DNA from: Synergistaceae bacterium
GTDB taxonomy: Bacteria > Synergistota > Synergistia > Synergistales > Synergistaceae
DNA: 16,350 bases
Direction of reading: 5' to 3'
Assembly: GCA_030531285.1 (NCBI GenBank)
Contig: JAUNNW010000012.1
Location: 1-16,350, forward strand
How positions within the stretch are numbered: position 1 is the first letter of the stretch; each line of letters starts with the position of its first letter. This document shows positions 1 to 5,770 of the stretch, piece by piece. The position numbers and the translations under genes are program-made. Under the pieces are notes generated by a model that saw only the letters and a program-made list of their open reading frames with translations, was not told where the DNA came from and searched no databases.

Positions 1-40
1 TGAGAATGTAAATGTCAAAAAACCGTGATAAATGTTCCGA

Positions 41-91
41 GTTGCGGTAAAATTGCTTTGGAAGGCGGTGATATGTTTTCCGCAACGCCTT
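41..91 (+). other. Two mutually exclusive small hairpins upstream of efp
   Basis: GTTGCGG (41-47) can pair with CCGCAAC (80-86), extended by AAAA (49-52) with TTTT (76-79) around one bulged T, leaving a 23-base loop. An alternative 6-bp stem AAGGCG (62-67) / CGCCTT (86-91) shares base 86, so both cannot form fully at once. The nearest T-rich run begins about 15 bases downstream, so neither is a clean intrinsic terminator, although one could be the weak end of an upstream transcript. The pairing is visible in the sequence; any function is inference. Short stems like these also occur by chance. Confidence 0.3.
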
Positions 92-123
92 ATCAACTAC
101 GGATACCTCATTTTCTGTTTTTT

Positions 124-148
124 CTTAAAATAAAATTTTTATTTAAAG
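124..148. repeat. Near-perfect 25-bp AT-rich palindrome upstream of the efp promoter
   Basis: Eleven of twelve base pairs match around a central T at 136; the one mismatch is 127/145. The core is AAATAAAA-T-TTTTATTT. It lies about 34 bases upstream of the proposed efp -10 element, where an UP-like AT-rich element or an operator could sit. It could equally be the A-tract/T-tract remnant of a terminator, or simple AT bias. The symmetry is seen directly; the role is unknown. Confidence 0.35.
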
Positions 149-178
149 CAGTTTCGGCTGTATTTTTCAGCTTTTTTG

Positions 179-187
179 TGGTATTAT
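179..187 (+). promoter_or_regulatory. Extended -10 promoter element for efp
   Basis: TG-G-TATTAT at 179-187 matches the extended -10 pattern TGnTATAAT with one change. A convincing -35 box is not visible about 17 bases upstream, which extended -10 promoters can tolerate. Transcription would start near 194, giving a leader of about 33 bases with the strong AGGAGG Shine-Dalgarno at 214-219. This is the best promoter candidate in the window and would drive efp and probably the genes behind it. Confidence 0.5.
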
Positions 188-226
188 CTTTGGCGTATAA
201 GTTTGAATCTTACAGGAGGTTTTATC

Positions 227-799
227 ATGGCACAGGTAGTGGATACCAGCGATTTCCGCTCAGGTCTGAAAATCAAATGGGAAGGCGGCATGTGGGCAAT
301 ACTTACGTGCGACCACCACAAGATGGGACGCGGCGGAGCAGTTATTCGCGCTAAGATGCGCAATCTTGTCACCGGAGCTTCAATGGAGCAGTCATTCAAA
401 TCGGGAGAACGTTTCGAGAGAATTGTTTTTGAAGAAAAACCGGCTCAGTACCAGTATAAAGACGGTGACGACTATATTTTTATGGATATGGAATCTTATG
501 ATCAGGTTATGCTGACGGAAGATGTTCTCGGTGATACGGTCAAGTATCTCGTTGACGATCTTGAGGTCAGTTTTGATATGTATGAAGGCCGCGTTATGGG
601 TATCGAAATTCCGAATACGGTAACTTTAACGATTACGAGCACTCCTCCGGGATTCAAGGGCGATACGGCGTCAGGCGGCGGCAAACCTGCAACGTGCGAA
701 ACGGGGCTTGTGATTAACGTTCCTTTCTTCGTTGAAGAAGGAGAAAAGGTGCTTGTAGATACCAGGACAGGCGAATATCTGGAGCGCGCAAAGAAGTAA
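227..799 (+). CDS. efp: Elongation factor P
   Basis: EF-P binds between the ribosomal P and E sites and relieves stalling at consecutive prolines. The protein is 190 aa, the family's usual length, with the three beta-barrel domains: an N-terminal KOW-like domain (about 1-65), a middle OB domain (about 68-128) and a C-terminal OB domain with the conserved run from VDTRTGEYLERA. The ATG at 227 is chosen because AGGAGG lies 7 bases upstream and the product starts MAQVVDTSDFRSG as expected; the in-frame ATG at 176 would lie upstream of the Shine-Dalgarno and inside the promoter. The loop that enters the peptidyl-transferase centre reads HHKMGRGGA (30-38), so the tip residue is Arg35 and not the lysine of the usual PGKG loop, and the preceding proline is absent. 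No modification gene (earP, epmA/B, ymfI) is in the window. Identity is certain; modification state is unknown. Confidence 0.96.
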   Translation: MAQVVDTSDFRSGLKIKWEGGMWAILTCDHHKMGRGGAVIRAKMRNLVTGASMEQSFKSGERFERIVFEEKPAQYQYKDGDDYIFMDMESYDQVMLTEDVLGDTVKYLVDDLEVSFDMYEGRVMGIEIPNTVTLTITSTPPGFKGDTASGGGKPATCETGLVINVPFFVEEGEKVLVDTRTGEYLERAKK

Positions 800-849
800 T
801 ATCCGGCATTAACAACTGCTGAATTAAATTTAAATCGGGAGGTTTTGTT

Positions 850-1293
850 ATGAACGCATTGGAAAAAGTTGCATATCTCAGAGGTCTTGTTGACGGTCAG
901 AAAATTGCCGATACTGAGGAAAAGAAGCGTTTCGTCAACGCCTTGCTTGATGCTCTTGAATGTATTGCGACAGAGCAGAGCGATCATGTTGACGTGCATA
1001 CGCAGCTTAACGAATATCTGGAACAGCTGGACAGCGATGTTACGGATCTTGAAGATGACGTAGACGAACTTCTCGGCTATGACGATGAGGAAGATGAACA
1101 TCACTGTTGCTGCGGACACGAAGAAGACGGAGAATTTGAGGATTTTGACGAAGAGGAATATGCAGCGGTAACGTGCCCGTTCTGTGGGAAGGAATTTTAT
1201 TACGAACCGGACAGCTATGATGAAGATGAGAATCTCCTCTGTCCGCACTGCGGGAAACCTTTTAAACAGCCTGAAATTCCTGCGGAAGAATAG
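850..1293 (+). CDS. Acidic zinc-ribbon protein, CD1247-like, function unknown
   Basis: A 147-aa protein with a helical N-terminal part (MNALEKVAYLRGLVDGQKI, then predicted helices to about residue 75), a strongly acidic linker with the cluster HHCCCGH at 84-90, and a C-terminal zinc ribbon with CPFC (Cys109, Cys112) and CPHC (Cys131, Cys134). The KVAYLRGLVDG opening followed by a late ribbon resembles the clostridial family called CD1247 N-terminal domain protein, which has no assigned activity. GGGAGG at 837-842 sets the ATG. It sits 50 bases after efp and 5 bases before the Asp23 gene, so it is probably co-transcribed with both. A regulatory or RNA/protein-binding role is possible but is inference. 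The family match is from memory of the N-terminal motif. Confidence 0.85.
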   Translation: MNALEKVAYLRGLVDGQKIADTEEKKRFVNALLDALECIATEQSDHVDVHTQLNEYLEQLDSDVTDLEDDVDELLGYDDEEDEHHCCCGHEEDGEFEDFDEEEYAAVTCPFCGKEFYYEPDSYDEDENLLCPHCGKPFKQPEIPAEE

Positions 1294-1298
1294 TTTTT

Positions 1299-1742
1299 AT
1301 GTCTGAAATTGAAACATCAGGCGGCAGCGGGAAAAGTTCTGTCAAGAAGGATTGCGGGACGGTAAAAGTTTCTGAAGAGGTCGTTGCCCGTATTGCTATG
1401 AAAGCAATTTCAGGGTTTGACGGCGTAAAGCCGGCAGTACCGGGCTTTATTACGGGATTTCGTCTCGGGCGCAAAACAATAAGCGGTGTGCGCGTGAATG
1501 TTTCTTACGAAGAGGAAAATCCTGAAATTATTGTAGATGCCTATGTACTGGTAAGATACGGACTCAGACTGCCGGACGTGTGTTGGGATTTGCAGGAAAG
1601 TGTCAAACAGCAGCTGGAAAAGGCTGTAGGCTATGCGATAAAAGCAGTTAACGTCTATGTCTGCGGTATTGATTTCAGCCGTGTTGATAAACCGGCGGAT
1701 GACAGAAGCGCCGAACTGGCTTCCGGCGCAGCACAGGAATAG
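1299..1742 (+). CDS. Asp23/Gls24 family envelope-stress protein
   Basis: A 147-aa protein whose residues about 18-125 form an Asp23/Gls24 (DUF322) domain: GTVKVSEEVVARIAMKAISG at the start, the SGVRVNVSYEE strand, then the helix with LQESVKQQLEKAVGY and the closing strand VNVYVCGIDF. In Staphylococcus, Asp23 is a membrane-associated protein anchored by AmaP and linked to envelope stress; in many anaerobes a short paralogue sits between efp and nusB, as here. No membrane segment is visible and no AmaP-like partner is nearby. It has a poor Shine-Dalgarno and starts 5 bases after the preceding stop codon, so translation is probably coupled. The exact role in this organism is not known. Confidence 0.88.
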   Translation: MSEIETSGGSGKSSVKKDCGTVKVSEEVVARIAMKAISGFDGVKPAVPGFITGFRLGRKTISGVRVNVSYEEENPEIIVDAYVLVRYGLRLPDVCWDLQESVKQQLEKAVGYAIKAVNVYVCGIDFSRVDKPADDRSAELASGAAQE

Positions 1743-1750
1743 TATCGTAG

Positions 1751-1792
1751 TTTTGTAAGACCGTGGAGGCGTTGCTTCACGGTCTTACAAAA
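1751..1792. other. Long perfect hairpin between the asp23-family gene and nusB
   Basis: A 15-bp perfect inverted repeat, arms TTTTGTAAGACCGTG (1751-1765) and CACGGTCTTACAAAA (1778-1792), with a 12-base loop in which three more pairs (G-U, A-U, G-C) could form, leaving a 6-base loop. The arm order is T-run first and A-run last, the reverse of an intrinsic terminator; only a GTTTTG run follows it. It may be an RNA processing site, a partial terminator or a palindromic repeat. It fills nearly half of the 91-base gap and is the largest inverted repeat I found in the window. Confidence 0.7.
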
Positions 1793-1833
1793 GTTTTGGC
1801 AATACCAAAGTTTTATACCTGGAGAAAGTTATC

Positions 1834-2268
1834 GTGAACAAATTAAACGAAAAAGCATTACATGCCAGAAGGGCACGCGAACTTGCGTTACAGCTTGTTT
1901 ATCAGTTGTATGCGAGACCGGATGACGAACCGGATGAGATATACAACTGTTTTGCTTCTGATTTTGCTTCCGAAGCAGTCGATCTTGATAAAGCAAGAGA
2001 GCTTTTTCTCGGTGTGTGCGAAAATAAAGAAAAATTTGAAGAAATCCTTCTTGAAAATCTTGTAGGCTGGAGACCGGAAAGAATTTCAATGGTTGACAAG
2101 GCGGCAATTTTTATTGCGCTTTATGAAATTTACCGCAGCGAAAAGCAGACACCCGTTCCGGTCGCTATTGACGAATGCGTGGAAATAGCCAAGCGTTTTG
2201 GTACTGACGACTCGGGACGTTTTGTCAACGGAGTGCTTGGAAACATCGTAAGGAACAGCAATATTTAA
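1834..2268 (+). CDS. nusB: Transcription antitermination factor NusB
   Basis: NusB pairs with NusE (S10), binds boxA RNA and supports antitermination of rRNA operons. The 144-aa protein is of normal length and all-helical, with the family's N-terminal ARRARELALQLVYQLY and the C-terminal segment PVPVAIDECVEIAKRFG followed by SGRFVNGVLGNIVR, which is diagnostic. The start is GTG at 1834, with GGAG at 1821-1824; no in-frame ATG exists nearby that keeps the basic N-terminal helix. It follows the hairpin at 1751-1792 and ends 3 bases before xseA, a nusB-xseA order common in bacteria. Whether it shares the efp transcript depends on how much transcription passes the hairpin. Confidence 0.95.
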   Translation: MNKLNEKALHARRARELALQLVYQLYARPDDEPDEIYNCFASDFASEAVDLDKARELFLGVCENKEKFEEILLENLVGWRPERISMVDKAAIFIALYEIYRSEKQTPVPVAIDECVEIAKRFGTDDSGRFVNGVLGNIVRNSNI

Positions 2269-2271
2269 CCG

Positions 2272-3510
2272 ATGTACAAAGTTGCGTTGCAGTCCGATAT
2301 CCTGACCGTTGACGAAATGACTGAAAAGGTCAGGCTGGCGGTTTGCTCTGTTCCTGAACTCAGAGAACTTTCGGTGCGCGGCGAACTTCAGGGCTTTAAG
2401 CGGCACAGCAGCGGACATGTATATTTTACGCTTCTTGGCAAAAATTCGCGTGTTTCCTGCGTGTTGTGGCGTTCACAGGCAGCTTCTGTGCTGAGCTGGC
2501 CCAAAGACGGCGATGAGGTGCTTGTACGCGGACGTATGGATGTCTACGGAGCGTACGGTTCGTATCAAATTTACGCGTCAACGCTTCTGCCTCTCGGCGC
2601 AGGGGCAAAAGCCAGGGCAAAAGCCATGTTGCAGAAGAAACTTGAGGCTGAAGGACTTTTTGACCCTGAAAATAAAAAAGAATTTCCGAAATATCCTGAA
2701 CGGGTGGCAGTTATAACTTCGCCTACGGGTGCTGCCCTGCAGGATGTGTTGAGAATTTCAGCCAAAAGATGGCCTTCAGCTGAAATCATAGTGATACCGA
2801 GTCTTATGCAGGGAATGGCAGCAGCGGAAGAAATTACGTCAGCATTTGCCAAAGTCCGGCAGCTTAAAGGAATTTCCGCCGTTATGCTTGTGCGCGGCGG
2901 AGGCAGCAGGGACGATTTGGACGTGTTTGACGATGAAAGGGTTGTGCGGGCGGTAAGTTCATGTCCTTTTCCTGTCGTCACCGGACTGGGACATCAGATA
3001 GACAGCACTTTGTGCGACCTTGCCGCTGACTCCGAAACACCGACGCCGTCAGGAGCAGCCGAGTTTCTTTTCCCTGATGCAAAAGAGGTAATTGCTTCTG
3101 TCGATTCGTTTGCGCAAGTGCTGTTCAAAGCGGTAAATTACAGACTTGATGACGTGGCAGGCGAGCTTGATGATGTGCGTGAGCGGGTTTCTTTTGCAGT
3201 GCTGAAAGGCTGCATTGCTCCTTTGGAAGAAAAGATTAATGCGCAGCTTGGCATCCTTGCCGAGAAAATAAAAAACAGAATATCTGCCGCCGAAAACAGG
3301 CTAATGTGCCTTGCCGCCGAGATAAACGCCGTGTCGCCGCTGAACGTTCTGGCTAAGGGATATACTCTTTGTCTTGATTCCGGCGGCAGAATACTTGAGT
3401 CTGCAGAACAGCTTTCACAGGAACAGCGTATGACAGTGCAGTTCTACGATGGTCGTGCAGAAACTGTAATCAGTAAAATTTTGAAGAAGAAATTAAGAGG
3501 CGCGGAATAA
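2272..3510 (+). CDS. xseA: Exodeoxyribonuclease VII large subunit
   Basis: XseA is the catalytic subunit of the single-strand-specific nuclease ExoVII. The 412-aa protein has an N-terminal OB-fold (about 8-105; ELRELSVRGELQGFKRHSSGHVYFTL), the catalytic domain (about 125-325) and a helical C-terminal part that in the family binds the small subunit. Asp158, Arg208, His241 and Asp244 line up, each shifted by three, with the E. coli residues Asp155, Arg205, His238 and Asp241 reported as essential. The GHExD motif reads GHQID here, and the usual DLRAPTPS reads DSETPTPS. The ATG is 3 bases after the nusB stop, so coupling is likely. No xseB ORF follows: mtnA begins 2 bases after the stop codon. 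Confidence 0.94.
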   Translation: MYKVALQSDILTVDEMTEKVRLAVCSVPELRELSVRGELQGFKRHSSGHVYFTLLGKNSRVSCVLWRSQAASVLSWPKDGDEVLVRGRMDVYGAYGSYQIYASTLLPLGAGAKARAKAMLQKKLEAEGLFDPENKKEFPKYPERVAVITSPTGAALQDVLRISAKRWPSAEIIVIPSLMQGMAAAEEITSAFAKVRQLKGISAVMLVRGGGSRDDLDVFDDERVVRAVSSCPFPVVTGLGHQIDSTLCDLAADSETPTPSGAAEFLFPDAKEVIASVDSFAQVLFKAVNYRLDDVAGELDDVRERVSFAVLKGCIAPLEEKINAQLGILAEKIKNRISAAENRLMCLAAEINAVSPLNVLAKGYTLCLDSGGRILESAEQLSQEQRMTVQFYDGRAETVISKILKKKLRGAE

Positions 3511-3512
3511 TA

Positions 3513-4532
3513 ATGCTTCCTCAGTCAATAGAGTGGATTTCGGAACGTAAAATCCTTAAACTGCTTGATCAGAGAAAGCTTCCCGGAGAGGTCGCTTTCA
3601 GTCTTTGCAAAAACAGTGAGGATATAGCGCAGGCAATTGAAAATATGACGGTGCGCGGGGCTCCGGCTATAGGGGTGGCAGCTGCCTACGGTACTGTTTT
3701 GGCAGCTTTGGAAGGCAGACAGGCTTTTTTTGCAGCTGTTGAGCGCCTTTCTGCTACCAGACCGACAGCCGTGCATCTGTTTTGGACGCTTGAAAAGATG
3801 AAAAAGTGCGCGGCAGAAACGCCTGACAGCGAAATTTACGCAGCACTGGAAAAGAAAGCTGCCGAACTGCTGAACGAAGATATTGAAATAAACAGAGCTA
3901 TTGGAAAATACGGGGCGGATTTGCTTCCTGACAACGCAGAAGTGATTACACACTGCAATGCGGGGGCAATAGCCACCTGCGGATACGGTACGGCTCTCGG
4001 CGTTTTGCGTGCGGCACGAGAGCAGGGCAAAAGAATTAAAATATATGCAGACGAGACGAGACCGCGTCTGCAGGGCGCAAGGCTGACAGCATGGGAGCTT
4101 CTTGAAGACGGCTTTGACGTAACTCTGATAACGGATTCAATGGCAGCGTTCCTCATGTCACAAAGAAAAATTGACGCTGTCTTGGTCGGCGCCGACAGGG
4201 TTGCAAGGAACGGAGATACGGCAAACAAGATAGGTACGTATTCGCTTGCGGTTGCCGCCAAACACCACAAGGTTCCGTTCTATGCGGCTGTTCCCTTCAG
4301 TACGATAGATACGGATTGCGAGGACGGGAGCCGTATTCCGATAGAAGAACGCAGCATTGAAGAAGTTGTTAAGATTAACGGCAAACTCGCGGCACCAGAA
4401 GGCGTTAAAGTCTGGAACCCTGCTTTTGACGTTACCCCAGCCGAACTGATTGACGGTATAATCACAGAAAAAGGGGTAGTAAGAGTTCCTTGTGATTTGA
4501 AGAATTTATGGAGGAAACAGAATGAAAACTGA
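3513..4532 (+). CDS. mtnA: S-methyl-5-thioribose-1-phosphate isomerase
   Basis: MtnA converts methylthioribose-1-phosphate to methylthioribulose-1-phosphate in the salvage of methylthioadenosine (MTA). The 339-aa protein is full length and carries the family motifs MTVRGAPAIGVAAAYG (45-60), THCNAGAIATCGYGTALG (146-163), YADETRPRLQGARLTAWEL (178-196), VGADRVARNGDTANKIGT (225-242) and IPIEERS (275-281). Cys156 and Asp228 are the probable catalytic pair (Cys160/Asp240 in the B. subtilis enzyme). A weak AAGAGG at 3495-3500 precedes the ATG, which comes 2 bases after the xseA stop. Its 3' end overlaps ahcY by 11 bases. The fold is shared with eIF2B subunits and ribose-1,5-bisphosphate isomerase, but motifs and neighbours favour MtnA. 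Confidence 0.93.
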   Translation: MLPQSIEWISERKILKLLDQRKLPGEVAFSLCKNSEDIAQAIENMTVRGAPAIGVAAAYGTVLAALEGRQAFFAAVERLSATRPTAVHLFWTLEKMKKCAAETPDSEIYAALEKKAAELLNEDIEINRAIGKYGADLLPDNAEVITHCNAGAIATCGYGTALGVLRAAREQGKRIKIYADETRPRLQGARLTAWELLEDGFDVTLITDSMAAFLMSQRKIDAVLVGADRVARNGDTANKIGTYSLAVAAKHHKVPFYAAVPFSTIDTDCEDGSRIPIEERSIEEVVKINGKLAAPEGVKVWNPAFDVTPAELIDGIITEKGVVRVPCDLKNLWRKQNEN

Positions 4533-5769
4533 TTACAGAATTGCTGACAAATCACTGGCTCCGGAAGGACGCAGAAGAATTGACTGGGCATGGCAGTATA
4601 TGCCTGTCCTGAGACTAGCCTCCGAAAAATGGAGCGTTGCAAAACCACTTGCTGGTCACACAATTGCCGCCTGTCTCCATTTGGAAGCGAAAACGGCATG
4701 TCTGCTGAAGGTTCTGAAAGAGCTGGGTGCAGAGGTTGCGACTGCCGGCAGCAATCCGCTTTCAACTCAGGATCCTGTCTGCGCAGCGCTTGCGGAGGAA
4801 GGCATACACGTTTTCAGCCGCCGCGGAATGTCTGCGGAAGAATATGACGAAAACCTCGGACTGGCGCTTGACTGGAATCCGGATATCATAATAGACGACG
4901 GCGGAGACCTTGTAGCAATGCTTGCCGAAAAACGCAGAGATTTGATTCCCGCGATACTCGGAGGTTGCGAGGAAACAACTACCGGAATCAAACGTCTTCG
5001 CGCCATGGAGAAGGAAAAGTTGCTTCCTTTCCCAATGCTTGCGGTCAACGATGCAAAGAGCAAGCATCTTTTTGACAACCGTTACGGAACGGGACAGTCC
5101 GTATGGGATGCGATACTCCGCACTACCAATTTGGTCGTTGCCGGCAAAAACGTTGTCGTGTGCGGATACGGATGGTGCGGCAAAGGCGTTGCAAAACGCG
5201 CCATGGGACTTGGAGCAAAAGTGACGGTCGTTGAGGCTGACCCCCACTGTGCACTTGAAGCTCTTATGGACGGCTGCGAAATTATGGATATGGAACAGGC
5301 GTCTTCAGCCGGTGACGTATTCATAACCGTTACGGGCGATATAAAGGTAATACGCAGAGAGCACTTTGTTAAAATGAAAGACGGTGCAATACTCTGCAAT
5401 GCAGGACATTTTGACGTTGAAGTCTATCTGCCCGACTTGAAAGCTCTGTCGGTTGAAAAGAAAGATACACGCACCAATATAGAGACATACGTAATGCCGA
5501 ACGGCAACAGGCTGCATCTGCTTGGGGAAGGCCGTTTGGTTAACCTTGCCGCAGGCGACGGACATCCCGTTGAAATAATGGATATGAGTTTTGCAATGCA
5601 GCTGCTTTCGGCAATTTACATAGCAGAGCACAAACTTGAAACTGCGCTGTATAACGTTCCCGAAGAGCTGGACAAGACAATAGCAGAGCTTAAACTTGAA
5701 TCGCTTGGCTTAAGGCTTGAAATCCTGACAGACGAGCAGAAGCGCTATCTTGCGGATTGGAGAGAATAG
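4522..5769 (+). CDS. ahcY: Adenosylhomocysteinase, archaeal/Thermotoga type
   Basis: The enzyme reversibly cleaves S-adenosylhomocysteine (SAH), the inhibitory product of SAM-dependent methylation, to homocysteine and adenosine with bound NAD. The protein is 415 aa: it lacks the insertion of about 40 residues and the C-terminal YRY-type tail of the eukaryotic and proteobacterial enzymes. Visible sites: CLHLEAKT (51-58, His53), IDDGGD (124-129, Asp126), EETTTG (150-155), NDAKSKHLFDNRYGTGQS (176-193, Lys181 and Asp185), the Rossmann loop GYGWCGKG (215-222) and GHFDVE (295-300). The variants HLEAKT and GYGWCGKG belong to the archaeal/Thermotoga group, some members of which prefer S-inosylhomocysteine. 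GGAGG at 4510-4514 sets the ATG, inside the mtnA 3' end. The following deaminase gene makes the substrate preference an open point. Confidence 0.94.
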   Translation: MKTDYRIADKSLAPEGRRRIDWAWQYMPVLRLASEKWSVAKPLAGHTIAACLHLEAKTACLLKVLKELGAEVATAGSNPLSTQDPVCAALAEEGIHVFSRRGMSAEEYDENLGLALDWNPDIIIDDGGDLVAMLAEKRRDLIPAILGGCEETTTGIKRLRAMEKEKLLPFPMLAVNDAKSKHLFDNRYGTGQSVWDAILRTTNLVVAGKNVVVCGYGWCGKGVAKRAMGLGAKVTVVEADPHCALEALMDGCEIMDMEQASSAGDVFITVTGDIKVIRREHFVKMKDGAILCNAGHFDVEVYLPDLKALSVEKKDTRTNIETYVMPNGNRLHLLGEGRLVNLAAGDGHPVEIMDMSFAMQLLSAIYIAEHKLETALYNVPEELDKTIAELKLESLGLRLEILTDEQKRYLADWRE

Positions 5770-5770
5770 A

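Noticed and set aside
1..28. Possible C-terminus of an upstream gene (stop codons at 1-3, 9-11 and 26-28 in the three frames)
   Set aside because: At most eight residues (ENVNVKKP) are available, in one of three possible frames, so neither the frame nor the product can be chosen.
25..354. 109-codon frame on the + strand covering the efp leader, with a hydrophobic stretch resembling a membrane segment
   Set aside because: The hydrophobic part is the translation of the AT-rich palindrome and promoter, and the frame then runs out of phase through efp. No ribosome site precedes it.
809..835. TTAACA ... TTAAAT promoter-like pair between efp and the zinc-ribbon gene
   Set aside because: The spacing is 15 bases with a four-of-six -10 match, and the transcript start would fall on the Shine-Dalgarno. 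AT-rich background explains it.
502..1248. 248-codon open frame on the minus strand opposite efp and the zinc-ribbon gene
   Set aside because: It crosses two well-supported + strand genes, has no Shine-Dalgarno-led start that I can see, and its protein is low-complexity Phe/Ile/Val/Ser-rich, as expected from the complement of acidic coding sequence.
1793..1815. Small GTTTTGG / CCAAAG stem followed by TTTTA, as a terminator before nusB
   Set aside because: It has only five Watson-Crick pairs, mostly A-T, and a short interrupted T-run. It is too weak to call a terminator.
5618..5706. Two similar segments IAEHKLETAL and IAELKLESLG in the AhcY C-terminus as an internal repeat
   Set aside because: Both are short amphipathic helix segments with common codons and occur in the ordinary C-terminal helices of the family.
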